NCBI GenBank assembly: GCA_046154545.1
Contig: JBJXGC010000332.1
Span: 1-6,753, forward strand
Length of the DNA: 6,753 nucleotides
Direction of reading: 5' to 3'
DNA from: JBJXGC01 sp046154545
GTDB lineage: Bacteria > Chloroflexota > Dehalococcoidia > Tepidiformales > Tepidiformaceae
The notes below the pieces were generated by a model, which saw only the letters and a list, made by a program, of their open reading frames with translations, was not told the DNA's origin and searched no databases. The position numbers and the translations under genes were made by a program. Positions 1-5,787 of the stretch are shown one piece after another (the stretch's first letter is position 1; every line of letters begins with the position of its first letter).

Positions 1-2003
1 GAGTCCAGGAACGGGTTCCCGAAGAGGTTTGCCCGGTCGTACTCCTGGAGCGTTGCCACCGCCCAGCTCCACGTTTGGTCGCCGCCGCGGCCAGTCGAAA
101 AGGCCGCGCGCACGTGATCCAGGAACTGCTGGCTGGTCCATGGGCCTGCTGGCGTGTAGCCCCAGCCCTTCGACCATTCCGGGAACACCCGCCCGGCCGT
201 ACCCGTGAAGCGGCCGAGCAGCCAGCTCTCGAGCTCGGTGTAGAAATCGTTGCTGTTCGGCGTCCCCGGGATCGAAAGCACATCCAGCCAGAGCGCCACA
301 TCCCAGCCATTCGCCTGGGCCACCTCGTCGTACGTCAACGATGACAGTACCGGCGTCTGGGCGGTCATACCGGGCGCCACACCGATCGTGCTCGGGTCGT
401 CCAGGCCCGTCACCCGGATCTCCAGCGGCGAGTTCACGGGGTATTGGCCCTTCGCCTGGTACTTGCTCACCAGGCCGGTGAAAGCGGTCGTGAACTCGCA
501 CACGGCCTGTTGCAGGTCGGCCTTCCGCAGCTGCACCGCATACCCGTTCGCCGTCACCTTGAGCGTCGAGTCCTGGACGTAGAGGAGGACATCCTTCGAC
601 GGGCCCCAGATGTCCCGCGACACCGGGTAGGCACCGGGGATGCCGAGGAAGTCCTTGCCGTCGAACCCGTTGTCGGTGGCGGTGAACATCATCTTGCCGA
701 ATTCGGGCGTCAGGCCCTTCAAACCGCCCTTCCCGAATGCGCCCTGGAGGAACGTTTGCAGCGCCGGGGCAAGGTTATCGGCGAACGGGTAGTTGTACGG
801 GGCCGACACCTGGCGCGATCCGGATGGCAGTGTCGGCGCGCACTGCCACACGTGGAGCCACGGGTTCGTCGTGAACGGGAACCAGATGATCTCCACGCGC
901 CCGAAGCGGTCTACGAAGTCCGCGAAGCTGTAGTCCGGCGGCGGAGATTGGGTCGATGCCACAAACAATGTGCTCGCGGGGAGGTTCGTGAAGCTCTGGC
1001 AGCGCAGGTTGTAGTTCGGCACGACCTCCAGCACCGCCTCTACGAGCAGCGCCCGCCCGAGGTGCGTGAGAAAGGCTTTGTCGTCGCCCTCGCCGCGCTG
1101 GAACGTACGCAACGTGTATTGCCCCGGCGTGGACGACTGCGGGTCCGTCACCACCGCCGTGAACGCCACCATCCGGTTGCTCATCGAGCCATAGCCCGAG
1201 GCCATGTCCTCCAGCCCGGGCGTGGGCACCGCCGTCCCATGGGCGTTGATCGCGAGCACTCCACCGACGGTCAGGTTCCCCGGCGCCGGTGTGTGCGGGA
1301 AGCTGTAGCCCGGTGCCGTTCCCGTGCCGCCGGGTTGTGCTTCGAGGAACGTAAGCACGTCGATCATGTTGGCGCCCGCCCCGGCGCGGACCATGGGCGG
1401 CCGGCCACCTGCAGCCGGGATGAACGCGAGCTGGTTGAGGCTCTTGGTCAGATCCACCAGGAGCACCGACGCGTTCGACATGCCCTGCGTCACAGTCAGG
1501 GGCGACCAGCCGTGCATGTCCCCGCGCGCCCGCACCCGGAAGCCGTGCCCCGCAGCCCAGTTACACACGTCCGCCACCTCCTGTGGCGTCCCTGGAGCGC
1601 ACGTCCACAGGTTCGGCACCGTCAGGTCGCCCGCCCAGTCCGTAAACGGGTACCGGTTGAGCAGCACGTTCGCGGGGAAATCCGGGAGCGTCCCCGGGTT
1701 CGGCTGTCCCACCATCGTTACGCTATAGTCCTGGGTCGTACCCTGCACTTCGTAGGTTACAGTCTGTCCGTTCATCGCGAAGATGAAGTGGTCAGCGGAT
1801 GCCACCGTCTTACCCAGTACGGCATCCACCAGGGGCCAAAACTCGAGGCCCTCACGGAACGCGCTCGTCCCGAGATCGATAACCTCCGTCTGGTTGATGG
1901 GATAGTTCCCCGTCCCCAGACTGTGAGCTCCAGCCGTCTCGGCAACGAACGACATCACGAACCCGGCGTGGTTCGTGCAGGCTACTTTTTGTGCGCTGAT
2001 CAT
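1..2003 (-). CDS. Class II (covalent-FAD, VAO-type) cholesterol-oxidase-like flavoprotein with an extra N-terminal domain; C-terminus cut by the window edge
   Basis: The frame is open from an ATG at 2003 to the left edge, giving 667 residues; probably only the last few are missing. Residues 1-98 are an accessory domain that is repeated as the neighbouring stand-alone protein. From about residue 110 the sequence follows the Brevibacterium BCO2 cholesterol oxidase, as I recall it. A PCMH/FAD-binding part has RARGDMHGWSPLT, whose His164 is the expected covalent FAD attachment site, then AGAGA and GGVLAINAHG (His255). A substrate domain follows with VEIIWFPF (Glu371), APYNYPFADN, IWGPSKD, LEIRVTGLD (Glu528, Arg530) and FPEWSKGW (608-614). 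The family oxidises an alcohol (3beta-hydroxysterol in the model enzyme) with O2, producing H2O2. No signal peptide is visible. The start is fixed by the gap-free alignment to the neighbour's start; the Shine-Dalgarno is only a weak GGGGAA 6 nt upstream. The family call is strong, but the sterol substrate is inferred and a different alcohol is possible. Confidence 0.9.
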   Translation of the reverse strand, partial: MISAQKVACTNHAGFVMSFVAETAGAHSLGTGNYPINQTEVIDLGTSAFREGLEFWPLVDAVLGKTVASADHFIFAMNGQTVTYEVQGTTQDYSVTMVGQPNPGTLPDFPANVLLNRYPFTDWAGDLTVPNLWTCAPGTPQEVADVCNWAAGHGFRVRARGDMHGWSPLTVTQGMSNASVLLVDLTKSLNQLAFIPAAGGRPPMVRAGAGANMIDVLTFLEAQPGGTGTAPGYSFPHTPAPGNLTVGGVLAINAHGTAVPTPGLEDMASGYGSMSNRMVAFTAVVTDPQSSTPGQYTLRTFQRGEGDDKAFLTHLGRALLVEAVLEVVPNYNLRCQSFTNLPASTLFVASTQSPPPDYSFADFVDRFGRVEIIWFPFTTNPWLHVWQCAPTLPSGSRQVSAPYNYPFADNLAPALQTFLQGAFGKGGLKGLTPEFGKMMFTATDNGFDGKDFLGIPGAYPVSRDIWGPSKDVLLYVQDSTLKVTANGYAVQLRKADLQQAVCEFTTAFTGLVSKYQAKGQYPVNSPLEIRVTGLDDPSTIGVAPGMTAQTPVLSSLTYDEVAQANGWDVALWLDVLSIPGTPNSNDFYTELESWLLGRFTGTAGRVFPEWSKGWGYTPAGPWTSQQFLDHVRAAFSTGRGGDQTWSWAVATLQEYDRANLFGNPFLD

Positions 2004-2034
2004 CGTGACTTCCCCACTCTTCTTCTGCATGCAT

Positions 2035-2047
2035 GGCGCGTCGCGCC
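2035..2047. repeat. Short GC palindrome in the oxidase 5' leader
   Basis: GGCGCG-T-CGCGCC is a perfect 6-bp palindrome around one base, 32 bp upstream of the oxidase ATG and next to TGCATGCA (2026-2033). It could form a small hairpin or bind a dimeric protein. In GC-rich DNA such short palindromes also arise by chance. Confidence 0.25.
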
Positions 2048-2107
2048 TGGTCAACTGCCGGCACAACGTCTGCAAGCTCGCACTCAAGATACCGGTAAAA
2101 GAGCGAG

Positions 2108-2160
2108 GCTGCCCGCGACGATAAAGGGCGCAAGGTCGTGGACCCGGCGTCGCGGGCAGC
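2108..2160 (-). terminator. Perfect 13-bp inverted repeat between the two minus-strand genes; possible terminator or attenuator
   Basis: The arms GCTGCCCGCGACG (2108-2120) and CGTCGCGGGCAGC (2148-2160) are exact reverse complements, separated by 27 nt. Reading leftward, the stem starts about 20 nt after the stop of the small gene and is followed by CTCGCTCTTTT. That gives a GC-rich stem with a short U-run about 7 nt after it. The loop is long for a classical intrinsic terminator, but it contains a smaller GGTC/GACC hairpin. It could be a partial terminator that lowers oxidase expression relative to the small protein, or a regulatory leader of the oxidase gene. The repeat is certain; its role is inferred. 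Confidence 0.45.
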
Positions 2161-2180
2161 GATCGCTGGATGTCGCTGGC

Positions 2181-2480
2181 CTAGTTGATCAGCTTGATGC
2201 TGTAGTCCAGCGTGGTACCCCGCACTTCGTAGGTGGCCGTCTGGCCGTTCATGGCGAAGACGATGTGGTCAGGCGCGGACTGCGTCTTGCCGAGGATCGC
2301 ATGCACTTCCGGCCAGAATTCGATCCCGGTCTTGAAGGGCGTCGCGCCAAGGTCGATGAGCCGGCTCTGGCCGATAGGGTAGTCACCGCTGCCGTTCGAG
2401 CTCCCGCCCGCACAGACGGCCTGGAACGACATCACGAAACCCGCGTCGTTGACGCAGGCAATGTTCTGAGCCTCAATCAC
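2181..2480 (-). CDS. Stand-alone 99-residue protein homologous to the N-terminal domain of the adjacent oxidase; function unknown
   Basis: It starts with GTG at 2480 and ends with TAG at 2181-2183. A longer reading from GTG 2507 is possible, but it would put the strong Shine-Dalgarno AAAGGAGA inside the gene. From GTG 2480 the protein aligns residue for residue, with no gap, to residues 1-98 of the oxidase (59/98 identical by hand count). Shared blocks are NxAGFVMSF, GxYPIxQ, IDLG, EFWPxV, LGKT, DHxxFAMNGQT, TYEVxGTT and DYS. The alternating hydrophobic pattern in the last 30 residues suggests a small all-beta fold. No signal peptide, membrane segment or catalytic motif is visible. I do not recognise the family. 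It lies upstream of the oxidase on the same strand and may be co-transcribed with it. A role as subunit partner, adaptor or ligand-binding module of the oxidase is inference. Confidence 0.85.
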   Translation of the reverse strand: MIEAQNIACVNDAGFVMSFQAVCAGGSSNGSGDYPIGQSRLIDLGATPFKTGIEFWPEVHAILGKTQSAPDHIVFAMNGQTATYEVRGTTLDYSIKLIN

Positions 2481-2484
2481 GTGG

Positions 2485-2494
2485 TCTCTCCTTT
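2485..2494 (-). promoter_or_regulatory. Ribosome binding site that sets the GTG start of the stand-alone domain gene
   Basis: On the minus strand the sequence reads AAAGGAGAGACCACGTG. The GGAG core (2488-2491) lies 7 nt before the GTG at 2480, which is ideal spacing. This start also aligns exactly with the ATG start of the paralogous oxidase (MIEAQ against MISAQ). Confidence 0.8.
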
Positions 2495-2521
2495 GAGCCT
2501 GGTTCACTCCGGGACGTCCCT

Positions 2522-2534
2522 GCCGGACACCGGC
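2522..2534. repeat. Small GC palindrome beside the operator-like repeat
   Basis: GCCGG-ACA-CCGGC is a 5-bp perfect inverted repeat with a 3-nt loop, located in the leader of the leftward transcript. It would make a compact RNA hairpin between the 2539-2559 repeat and the Shine-Dalgarno of the small gene. Chance occurrence is quite possible. Confidence 0.2.
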
Positions 2535-2538
2535 GTGG

Positions 2539-2559
2539 TGACAATCGCGCGGATTGTCA
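2539..2559. promoter_or_regulatory. Operator-like inverted repeat in the divergent intergenic region
   Basis: TGACAATC (2539-2546) and GATTGTCA (2552-2559) are perfect 8-bp inverted half-sites separated by 5 bp. This geometry is typical of operators for dimeric repressors such as TetR, GntR or MarR families. It lies about 30-50 bp downstream of the predicted leftward start site, so a bound protein could block elongation. A second small palindrome, GCCGG-ACA-CCGGC, follows at 2522-2534. No regulator gene is in the window, so the protein that might bind is unknown. Confidence 0.45.
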
Positions 2560-2596
2560 TGTGGTCGATTCTGCTTCTGACCCGGCCAGGGGCGGA

Positions 2597-2625
2597 ATGC
2601 TAGGAGATACTATGAATGATGTCAA
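2597..2625 (-). promoter_or_regulatory. Sigma70-like promoter for the leftward gene pair
   Basis: On the minus strand there is a perfect -35 box TTGACA (2620-2625), a 17-bp spacer and a -10 box TAGCAT (2597-2602) matching TATAAT at 4 of 6 positions. This local AT-rich patch stands out in GC-rich DNA. Transcription would start near 2590 and leave a leader of about 110 nt before the GTG at 2480. That leader contains the 2539-2559 inverted repeat. The boxes are read by eye and no start site is known. Confidence 0.5.
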
Positions 2626-2797
2626 GTAACCATGTCGCGTCAGAAAGGAGGACCGTGCGCGCGCCTTCCCAGGTCAAAACGGGTCACTTCAGCCGTAAGG
2701 TGAGTCCAGGCAACCCACTCGCCGGCCCCCACATGGATCGCGCCAGCCGCTTCCCTGATACTGGCTGCATCCCCGCACACAAACAACGGAGCACAGC
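2626..2797. other. Upstream region of the rpiB operon, with no convincing protein gene
   Basis: This stretch must carry the start signals for the rightward operon unless they lie inside the leftward promoter region. I found no good -35/-10 pair on the plus strand. A TACTAT at 2608-2613 could be a -10 box, but it lacks a -35 partner. There is a strong Shine-Dalgarno-like AAAGGAGG at 2644-2651, 3 nt before GTG 2655. That frame runs 48 codons and stops at the TGA overlapping the rpiB ATG. It could be a coupled leader peptide, but its sequence resembles nothing I know and the spacing is too short. Confidence 0.3.
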
Positions 2798-3265
2798 ATG
2801 ATCGTCGCCTTCGGCTCGGACCACGCCGGCTTCGAACTCAAACGGCACCTCCTTGAAACCTGCCGTTCCCTCGGCTACGAACCACTCGACCTCGGCACCT
2901 ACGGCCCCGAGAGCGTCGATTACCCCGACTTCGCGGAAAAAGTCACCGCCGCCGTGCTCGCCGACGAGGCTGCGCTCGGCGTGCTCCTCTGCAGCAACGG
3001 CGTTGGCATCAGCATTACGGCCAATAAGGTGCCCGGCATCCGCTGTGCCCTCTGCCACACGAGTTGGGGCGCGGCGCGCGCCCGCCAACACGTGGACGCG
3101 AACATCCTCGCCCTCGGCGCCTGGGAGATCGGCCGCGCTGTCGCCGACGACATCCTCGCCGCCTTCCTCTCCAACGCCTTCGAAGGCGGCCGCCACGAGC
3201 GACGGGTCGCCAAGATCATGGACGTCGAGCGGCGCGGCATCGGCCGCACCCTGAGCACCGTATGA
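2798..3265 (+). CDS. rpiB: Ribose-5-phosphate isomerase B (RpiB/LacAB family)
   Basis: It interconverts ribose 5-phosphate and ribulose 5-phosphate in the non-oxidative pentose phosphate pathway; it is a cytosolic enzyme. At 155 residues it has the normal family length. Family motifs are present in order: GSDHAGFELK (6-15, with Asp8 and His9 for the substrate), VDYPDFAEKV, LLCSNGVGISITANK with the catalytic Cys65, RCALC, RQHVDANILALG with His98, and FEGGRHERRVAKI with phosphate-binding arginines. After the cysteine the sequence is Ser-Asn-Gly, where E. coli RpiB has Gly-Thr-Gly. The ATG at 2798 has a GGAG about 6 nt upstream. The stop overlaps the pgk start as ATGA, so the two genes are probably translationally coupled. 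Some RpiB relatives act on other aldose phosphates such as allose 6-phosphate, which cannot be excluded from sequence. Confidence 0.95.
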   Translation: MIVAFGSDHAGFELKRHLLETCRSLGYEPLDLGTYGPESVDYPDFAEKVTAAVLADEAALGVLLCSNGVGISITANKVPGIRCALCHTSWGAARARQHVDANILALGAWEIGRAVADDILAAFLSNAFEGGRHERRVAKIMDVERRGIGRTLSTV

Positions 3266-4455
3266 GCGAGCAGTCGATCGCGAAGAAGACCGTCCGGGAC
3301 ATCGCCGCCGCTGGCAAGCGTGTGCTCGTCCGGGCCGACCTCAACGTCCCCCTCGCCGCCGGGGCGATCACCGACGACACCCGCATCCAGGAGTCGCTGG
3401 CGACCATCCGCTACCTGATCGAGCAGGGCGCGTCGGTCGTCCTCTGTTCGCACCTTGGCCGGCCGAAGGGCATCGACCCGTCTCAGTCGCTCGCGCCGGT
3501 CGCCCGGCGGCTGAGCGAGCTCCTCGGCCAGGATGTCGGCTTCGCCCCGGACTGCGTTGGCCCGGAGGTCGAGCAACTTGCGGCGGACCTTCCGTCCGGT
3601 GGGGTGCTGCTCCTCGAAAACCTCCGCTTCCACGCCGCCGAAGAGCAGAACGGCCCGGAATTCGCCGCCCAACTCGCCCGCCTTGCTGACATCTTTGTGA
3701 ACGACGCCTTCGGCGCCGCCCATCGTGCCCACGCTTCGACGGAGGGCGTCACACACCACCTCCCCGCGGTCGCGGGCCTGCTCATGGAGAAAGAGGTCCG
3801 CTACCTGAGCGCGCTCGTTGCGGACCCGCCCCGGCCCTTCGCGGCCGTCGTCGGCGGGGCGAAGGTGAGCAGCAAGATCGCGGCCATCGACCACCTCCTC
3901 CCCAAACTGGATATGCTCCTCCTCGGTGGCGGCATGGCGAACACCTTCCTCAAGGCCAAAGGCGTCGATACCCGCGCCTCGCTCGTCGAAGACGACCAGG
4001 TGGAGGTCGCGAAGCGGATTCTTAGCGCGGCTGAGAGCCGCGGTGTGGCCGTCCACCTGCCCGTCGATGTGGTCGCTGCCGACCGTTTCGCGGCTGACGC
4101 CGCCGTCGCCGCGACCGCGGCCGATGCCGTCCCGGCTGGCTACATGATCCTCGACATCGGCCCGCGGACGGTCGCAGCCTATGCCGAGGCCCTGCGCACC
4201 GCCGCGGCCGTAGTCTGGAATGGCCCGATGGGGGTGTTCGAGATGGCGCCGTTCGCCCGCGGCTCCTTCGCTATCGCCCGGGCGATCGCGGGGCTCAAGG
4301 CCACTACCGTGGTCGGCGGCGGCGAGACCGCGGCCGTCGTCGCCCAGCTCGGCCTTCAGGACCAGTTCACGCACGTCTCTACCGGAGGCGGTGCCTCCCT
4401 CGAGATGCTGGAGGGGCGTGAGCTCCCGGGCGTTGCCGCCCTTCAGGACCGATAG
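3262..4455 (+). CDS. pgk: Phosphoglycerate kinase
   Basis: It transfers phosphate between 1,3-bisphosphoglycerate and ADP in glycolysis, and the reverse in gluconeogenesis; it is a cytosolic monomer with two lobes. At 397 residues it has the standard bacterial length. Motifs in order are: the signature RVLVRADLNVP (about 20-30), DDTRI, SHLGRPKG, LLENLRFH and NDAFGAAHRAHAS in the N-terminal lobe, then GGAKVSSKI, LLGGGMANTFL, WNGPMGVFE, VVGGGETAA and STGGGASLEMLEG in the nucleotide lobe. The late motif reads GGGET, where GGGDT is commoner; this is a conservative change. The start is ATG 3262, overlapping the rpiB stop by 4 bases with no clear Shine-Dalgarno, which suggests coupled translation. 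Frames upstream of this ATG only read through rpiB in another phase. Confidence 0.97.
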   Translation: MSEQSIAKKTVRDIAAAGKRVLVRADLNVPLAAGAITDDTRIQESLATIRYLIEQGASVVLCSHLGRPKGIDPSQSLAPVARRLSELLGQDVGFAPDCVGPEVEQLAADLPSGGVLLLENLRFHAAEEQNGPEFAAQLARLADIFVNDAFGAAHRAHASTEGVTHHLPAVAGLLMEKEVRYLSALVADPPRPFAAVVGGAKVSSKIAAIDHLLPKLDMLLLGGGMANTFLKAKGVDTRASLVEDDQVEVAKRILSAAESRGVAVHLPVDVVAADRFAADAAVAATAADAVPAGYMILDIGPRTVAAYAEALRTAAAVVWNGPMGVFEMAPFARGSFAIARAIAGLKATTVVGGGETAAVVAQLGLQDQFTHVSTGGGASLEMLEGRELPGVAALQDR

Positions 4456-4457
4456 CC

Positions 4458-5024
4458 ATGATCTTCGGCTTCCGGGGCATCCGCCCCTTTCAGATCCTCA
4501 TGGCCCTTGTGGCCCTCGGCTGTGCGCTCGGTTCGACGCTCCTCCTGAAGCGCTTCACGGACGGCGGCTCGGTCGGGTACGTCATCGCCGCGGTGGTGCT
4601 CGGCCTGCTCTTCCTCTGGCTCTTCGGGGTGGCGCTGCGCGCCCCGACGTCGTTCGTCGCCGTTGCCCCTGAACGCACGCGCATCCGCTTCGCCGGCTTC
4701 GTCGATACGGTCATCGACAACCGGGACATTGCGGGCGTGCGGGTCGTCAAGCAGTCCTTCTTCATGGGCCTCGGCGTCCGTACTGATTTTCGCGGCACCG
4801 TCTCCCTCTCGAGCGCCTGGGGCGAAGTCGCCGAGATCACGTTGAACCGGCCGATCCGGATCTGGCTGGTGCCCCGCCTCGTGCCGCTCTTTGGCCGGAG
4901 GCTGCGGGTCAGCGTCCGCCACCCTGCAAAGCTCGTCGAGCGCTTCGGCGAGCCCCCCACGCAATCGTCGCCCTCGGCCGCCCGCCCTCGTAAGATGGCC
5001 TCCGCCGGCCGCAGGCGCCGCTAA
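4458..5024 (+). CDS. Two-helix membrane protein with a probable bacterial PH-like domain
   Basis: This 188-residue protein starts 2 nt after the pgk stop and ends 17 nt before tpiA, so it belongs to the operon. Two hydrophobic helices are clear: about residues 8-30 (PFQILMALVALGCALGS region) and 39-60 (VGYVIAAVVLGLLFLWLF region), joined by a short loop KRFTDGGS. Residues about 64-165 are soluble and rich in alternating hydrophobics (RIRFAGF, VRVVKQSFFM, GTVSLSSAW, VAEITLN, RRLRVSVRHPAKLVERF). This resembles membrane-anchored bacterial PH-like domains, which often end in a strand followed by a 'P..L...F' helix. The tail is basic (ending GRRRR). The positive-inside rule would put the PH-like part in the cytoplasm. 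Function is unknown. The membrane call is strong and the PH assignment is tentative. Confidence 0.8.
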   Translation: MIFGFRGIRPFQILMALVALGCALGSTLLLKRFTDGGSVGYVIAAVVLGLLFLWLFGVALRAPTSFVAVAPERTRIRFAGFVDTVIDNRDIAGVRVVKQSFFMGLGVRTDFRGTVSLSSAWGEVAEITLNRPIRIWLVPRLVPLFGRRLRVSVRHPAKLVERFGEPPTQSSPSAARPRKMASAGRRRR

Positions 5025-5030
5025 CAGCCG

Positions 5031-5035
5031 GGAGG
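5031..5035 (+). promoter_or_regulatory. Ribosome binding site that sets the GTG start of tpiA
   Basis: GGAGG at 5031-5035 lies 6 nt before the GTG at 5042. The resulting protein begins MRTPFIAGNWKMN, the canonical N-terminus of triosephosphate isomerase, so both lines of evidence agree on the start. Confidence 0.85.
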
Positions 5036-5041
5036 ACCCAC

Positions 5042-5785
5042 GTGCGTACACCCTTCATCGCCGGGAACTGGAAGATGAACACGACGGAAGCGGAGGCGGT
5101 CGCGCTGGCGAGCGAGGTGGTGGCCGCGTCCGCCGGAGCGGCCTGCGACATCGCCCTCTGCGTCCCCTTCCCCCACCTTGGCCCCGTCCGTGACGCGCTG
5201 CGTGGGAGCCCGGTGGCCCTCGGCGCCCAGGACGTCTACTGGGAAGCGAAGGGCGCGTTCACCGGCGAGGTGAGTACGGCGATGCTGGCTGACTACTGCC
5301 GATACGTGATCATCGGCCATAGCGAGCGCCGCCAGTTCTTCGGCGATACCGATGAGTGGGTAAATCGCAAGCTGCGGGCCGTCCTCGCCTCGACCCTCGA
5401 CCCGATCGTCTGCGTCGGCGAACTGCTCGAAGAGCGGCGCAGCGGCGCCACCATGACCGTGCTCCGTAGGCAGCTCCAGGCCGGCCTCGCCGGTATCGCG
5501 CTATCGTCGCGCGTCACCGTGGCCTACGAACCGGTCTGGGCTATCGGCACGGGCGAGACGGCGTCGCCCGAGCAGGCGCAGGAGGCCTGCGCCTACATCC
5601 GGGGCCAGCTCCGCGAACTCGGCGGCGCGGTCGCGGACGAGATCCGCATCCAGTACGGCGGCAGCGTGAACCCCGAGAACGCGGCTACCCTCCTCTCCCA
5701 GCCGGACATCGACGGCGCCCTGGTCGGCGGCGCCTCCCTCAAGGCAGACCAGTTCGCCGCGATCATCGCCGCGGCCAGCGCGTAA
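5042..5785 (+). CDS. tpiA: Triosephosphate isomerase
   Basis: It interconverts dihydroxyacetone phosphate and glyceraldehyde 3-phosphate; it is a cytosolic (beta/alpha)8-barrel, usually a dimer. At 247 residues it has the usual length. Catalytic residues are all present: Asn9 and Lys11 in AGNWKMN, His93 in IIGHSERRQFFGD, and Glu163 in VAYEPVWAIGTG, which also contains the flexible loop 6. The phosphate-binding segments YGGSVNPEN (205-213) and DGALVGGASL (224-233) are intact, as is CVGELLEER. The start is GTG with a strong Shine-Dalgarno. Together with pgk two genes upstream it supplies the triose part of glycolysis. The gene for glyceraldehyde-3-phosphate dehydrogenase, often adjacent, is not in the window. 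Confidence 0.97.
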   Translation: MRTPFIAGNWKMNTTEAEAVALASEVVAASAGAACDIALCVPFPHLGPVRDALRGSPVALGAQDVYWEAKGAFTGEVSTAMLADYCRYVIIGHSERRQFFGDTDEWVNRKLRAVLASTLDPIVCVGELLEERRSGATMTVLRRQLQAGLAGIALSSRVTVAYEPVWAIGTGETASPEQAQEACAYIRGQLRELGGAVADEIRIQYGGSVNPENAATLLSQPDIDGALVGGASLKADQFAAIIAAASA

Positions 5786-5787
5786 TC

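Noticed and set aside
2028..2030. Alternative upstream ATG for the oxidase (adds nine residues, MQKKSGEVT)
   Set aside because: The paralogous small protein aligns exactly from the ATG at 2003, and the small gene's own Shine-Dalgarno confirms that start point.
1852..2133. A 93-codon minus-strand frame that begins in the gap before the oxidase (ECELADVVPAVDQARRAMHAEEEW looks somewhat protein-like)
   Set aside because: It starts inside the inverted-repeat loop and runs over the oxidase N-terminal coding region in another phase, and no ribosome binding site or homology is visible. A gene remnant in the gap cannot be excluded but is not supported.
1710..2480. Frameshifted or broken second copy of the oxidase
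   Set aside because: The small gene has a clean start, ribosome binding site and stop right at the domain end, and no oxidase-like sequence follows it in the 177-bp gap. It is an intact single-domain gene, not an oxidase pseudogene.
444..2603. A 719-codon open frame on the plus strand across the oxidase region
   Set aside because: It is antisense to the minus-strand oxidase and small gene, which match known or paralogous proteins. Its translation is an Arg/His/Val-rich string typical of the shadow frame of a GC-rich gene.
2920..4374. A 484-codon open frame on the minus strand across rpiB and pgk
   Set aside because: The plus-strand frames give complete, motif-perfect RpiB and PGK. The antisense product is a low-complexity Arg/Gly/Asp/Glu-rich shadow.
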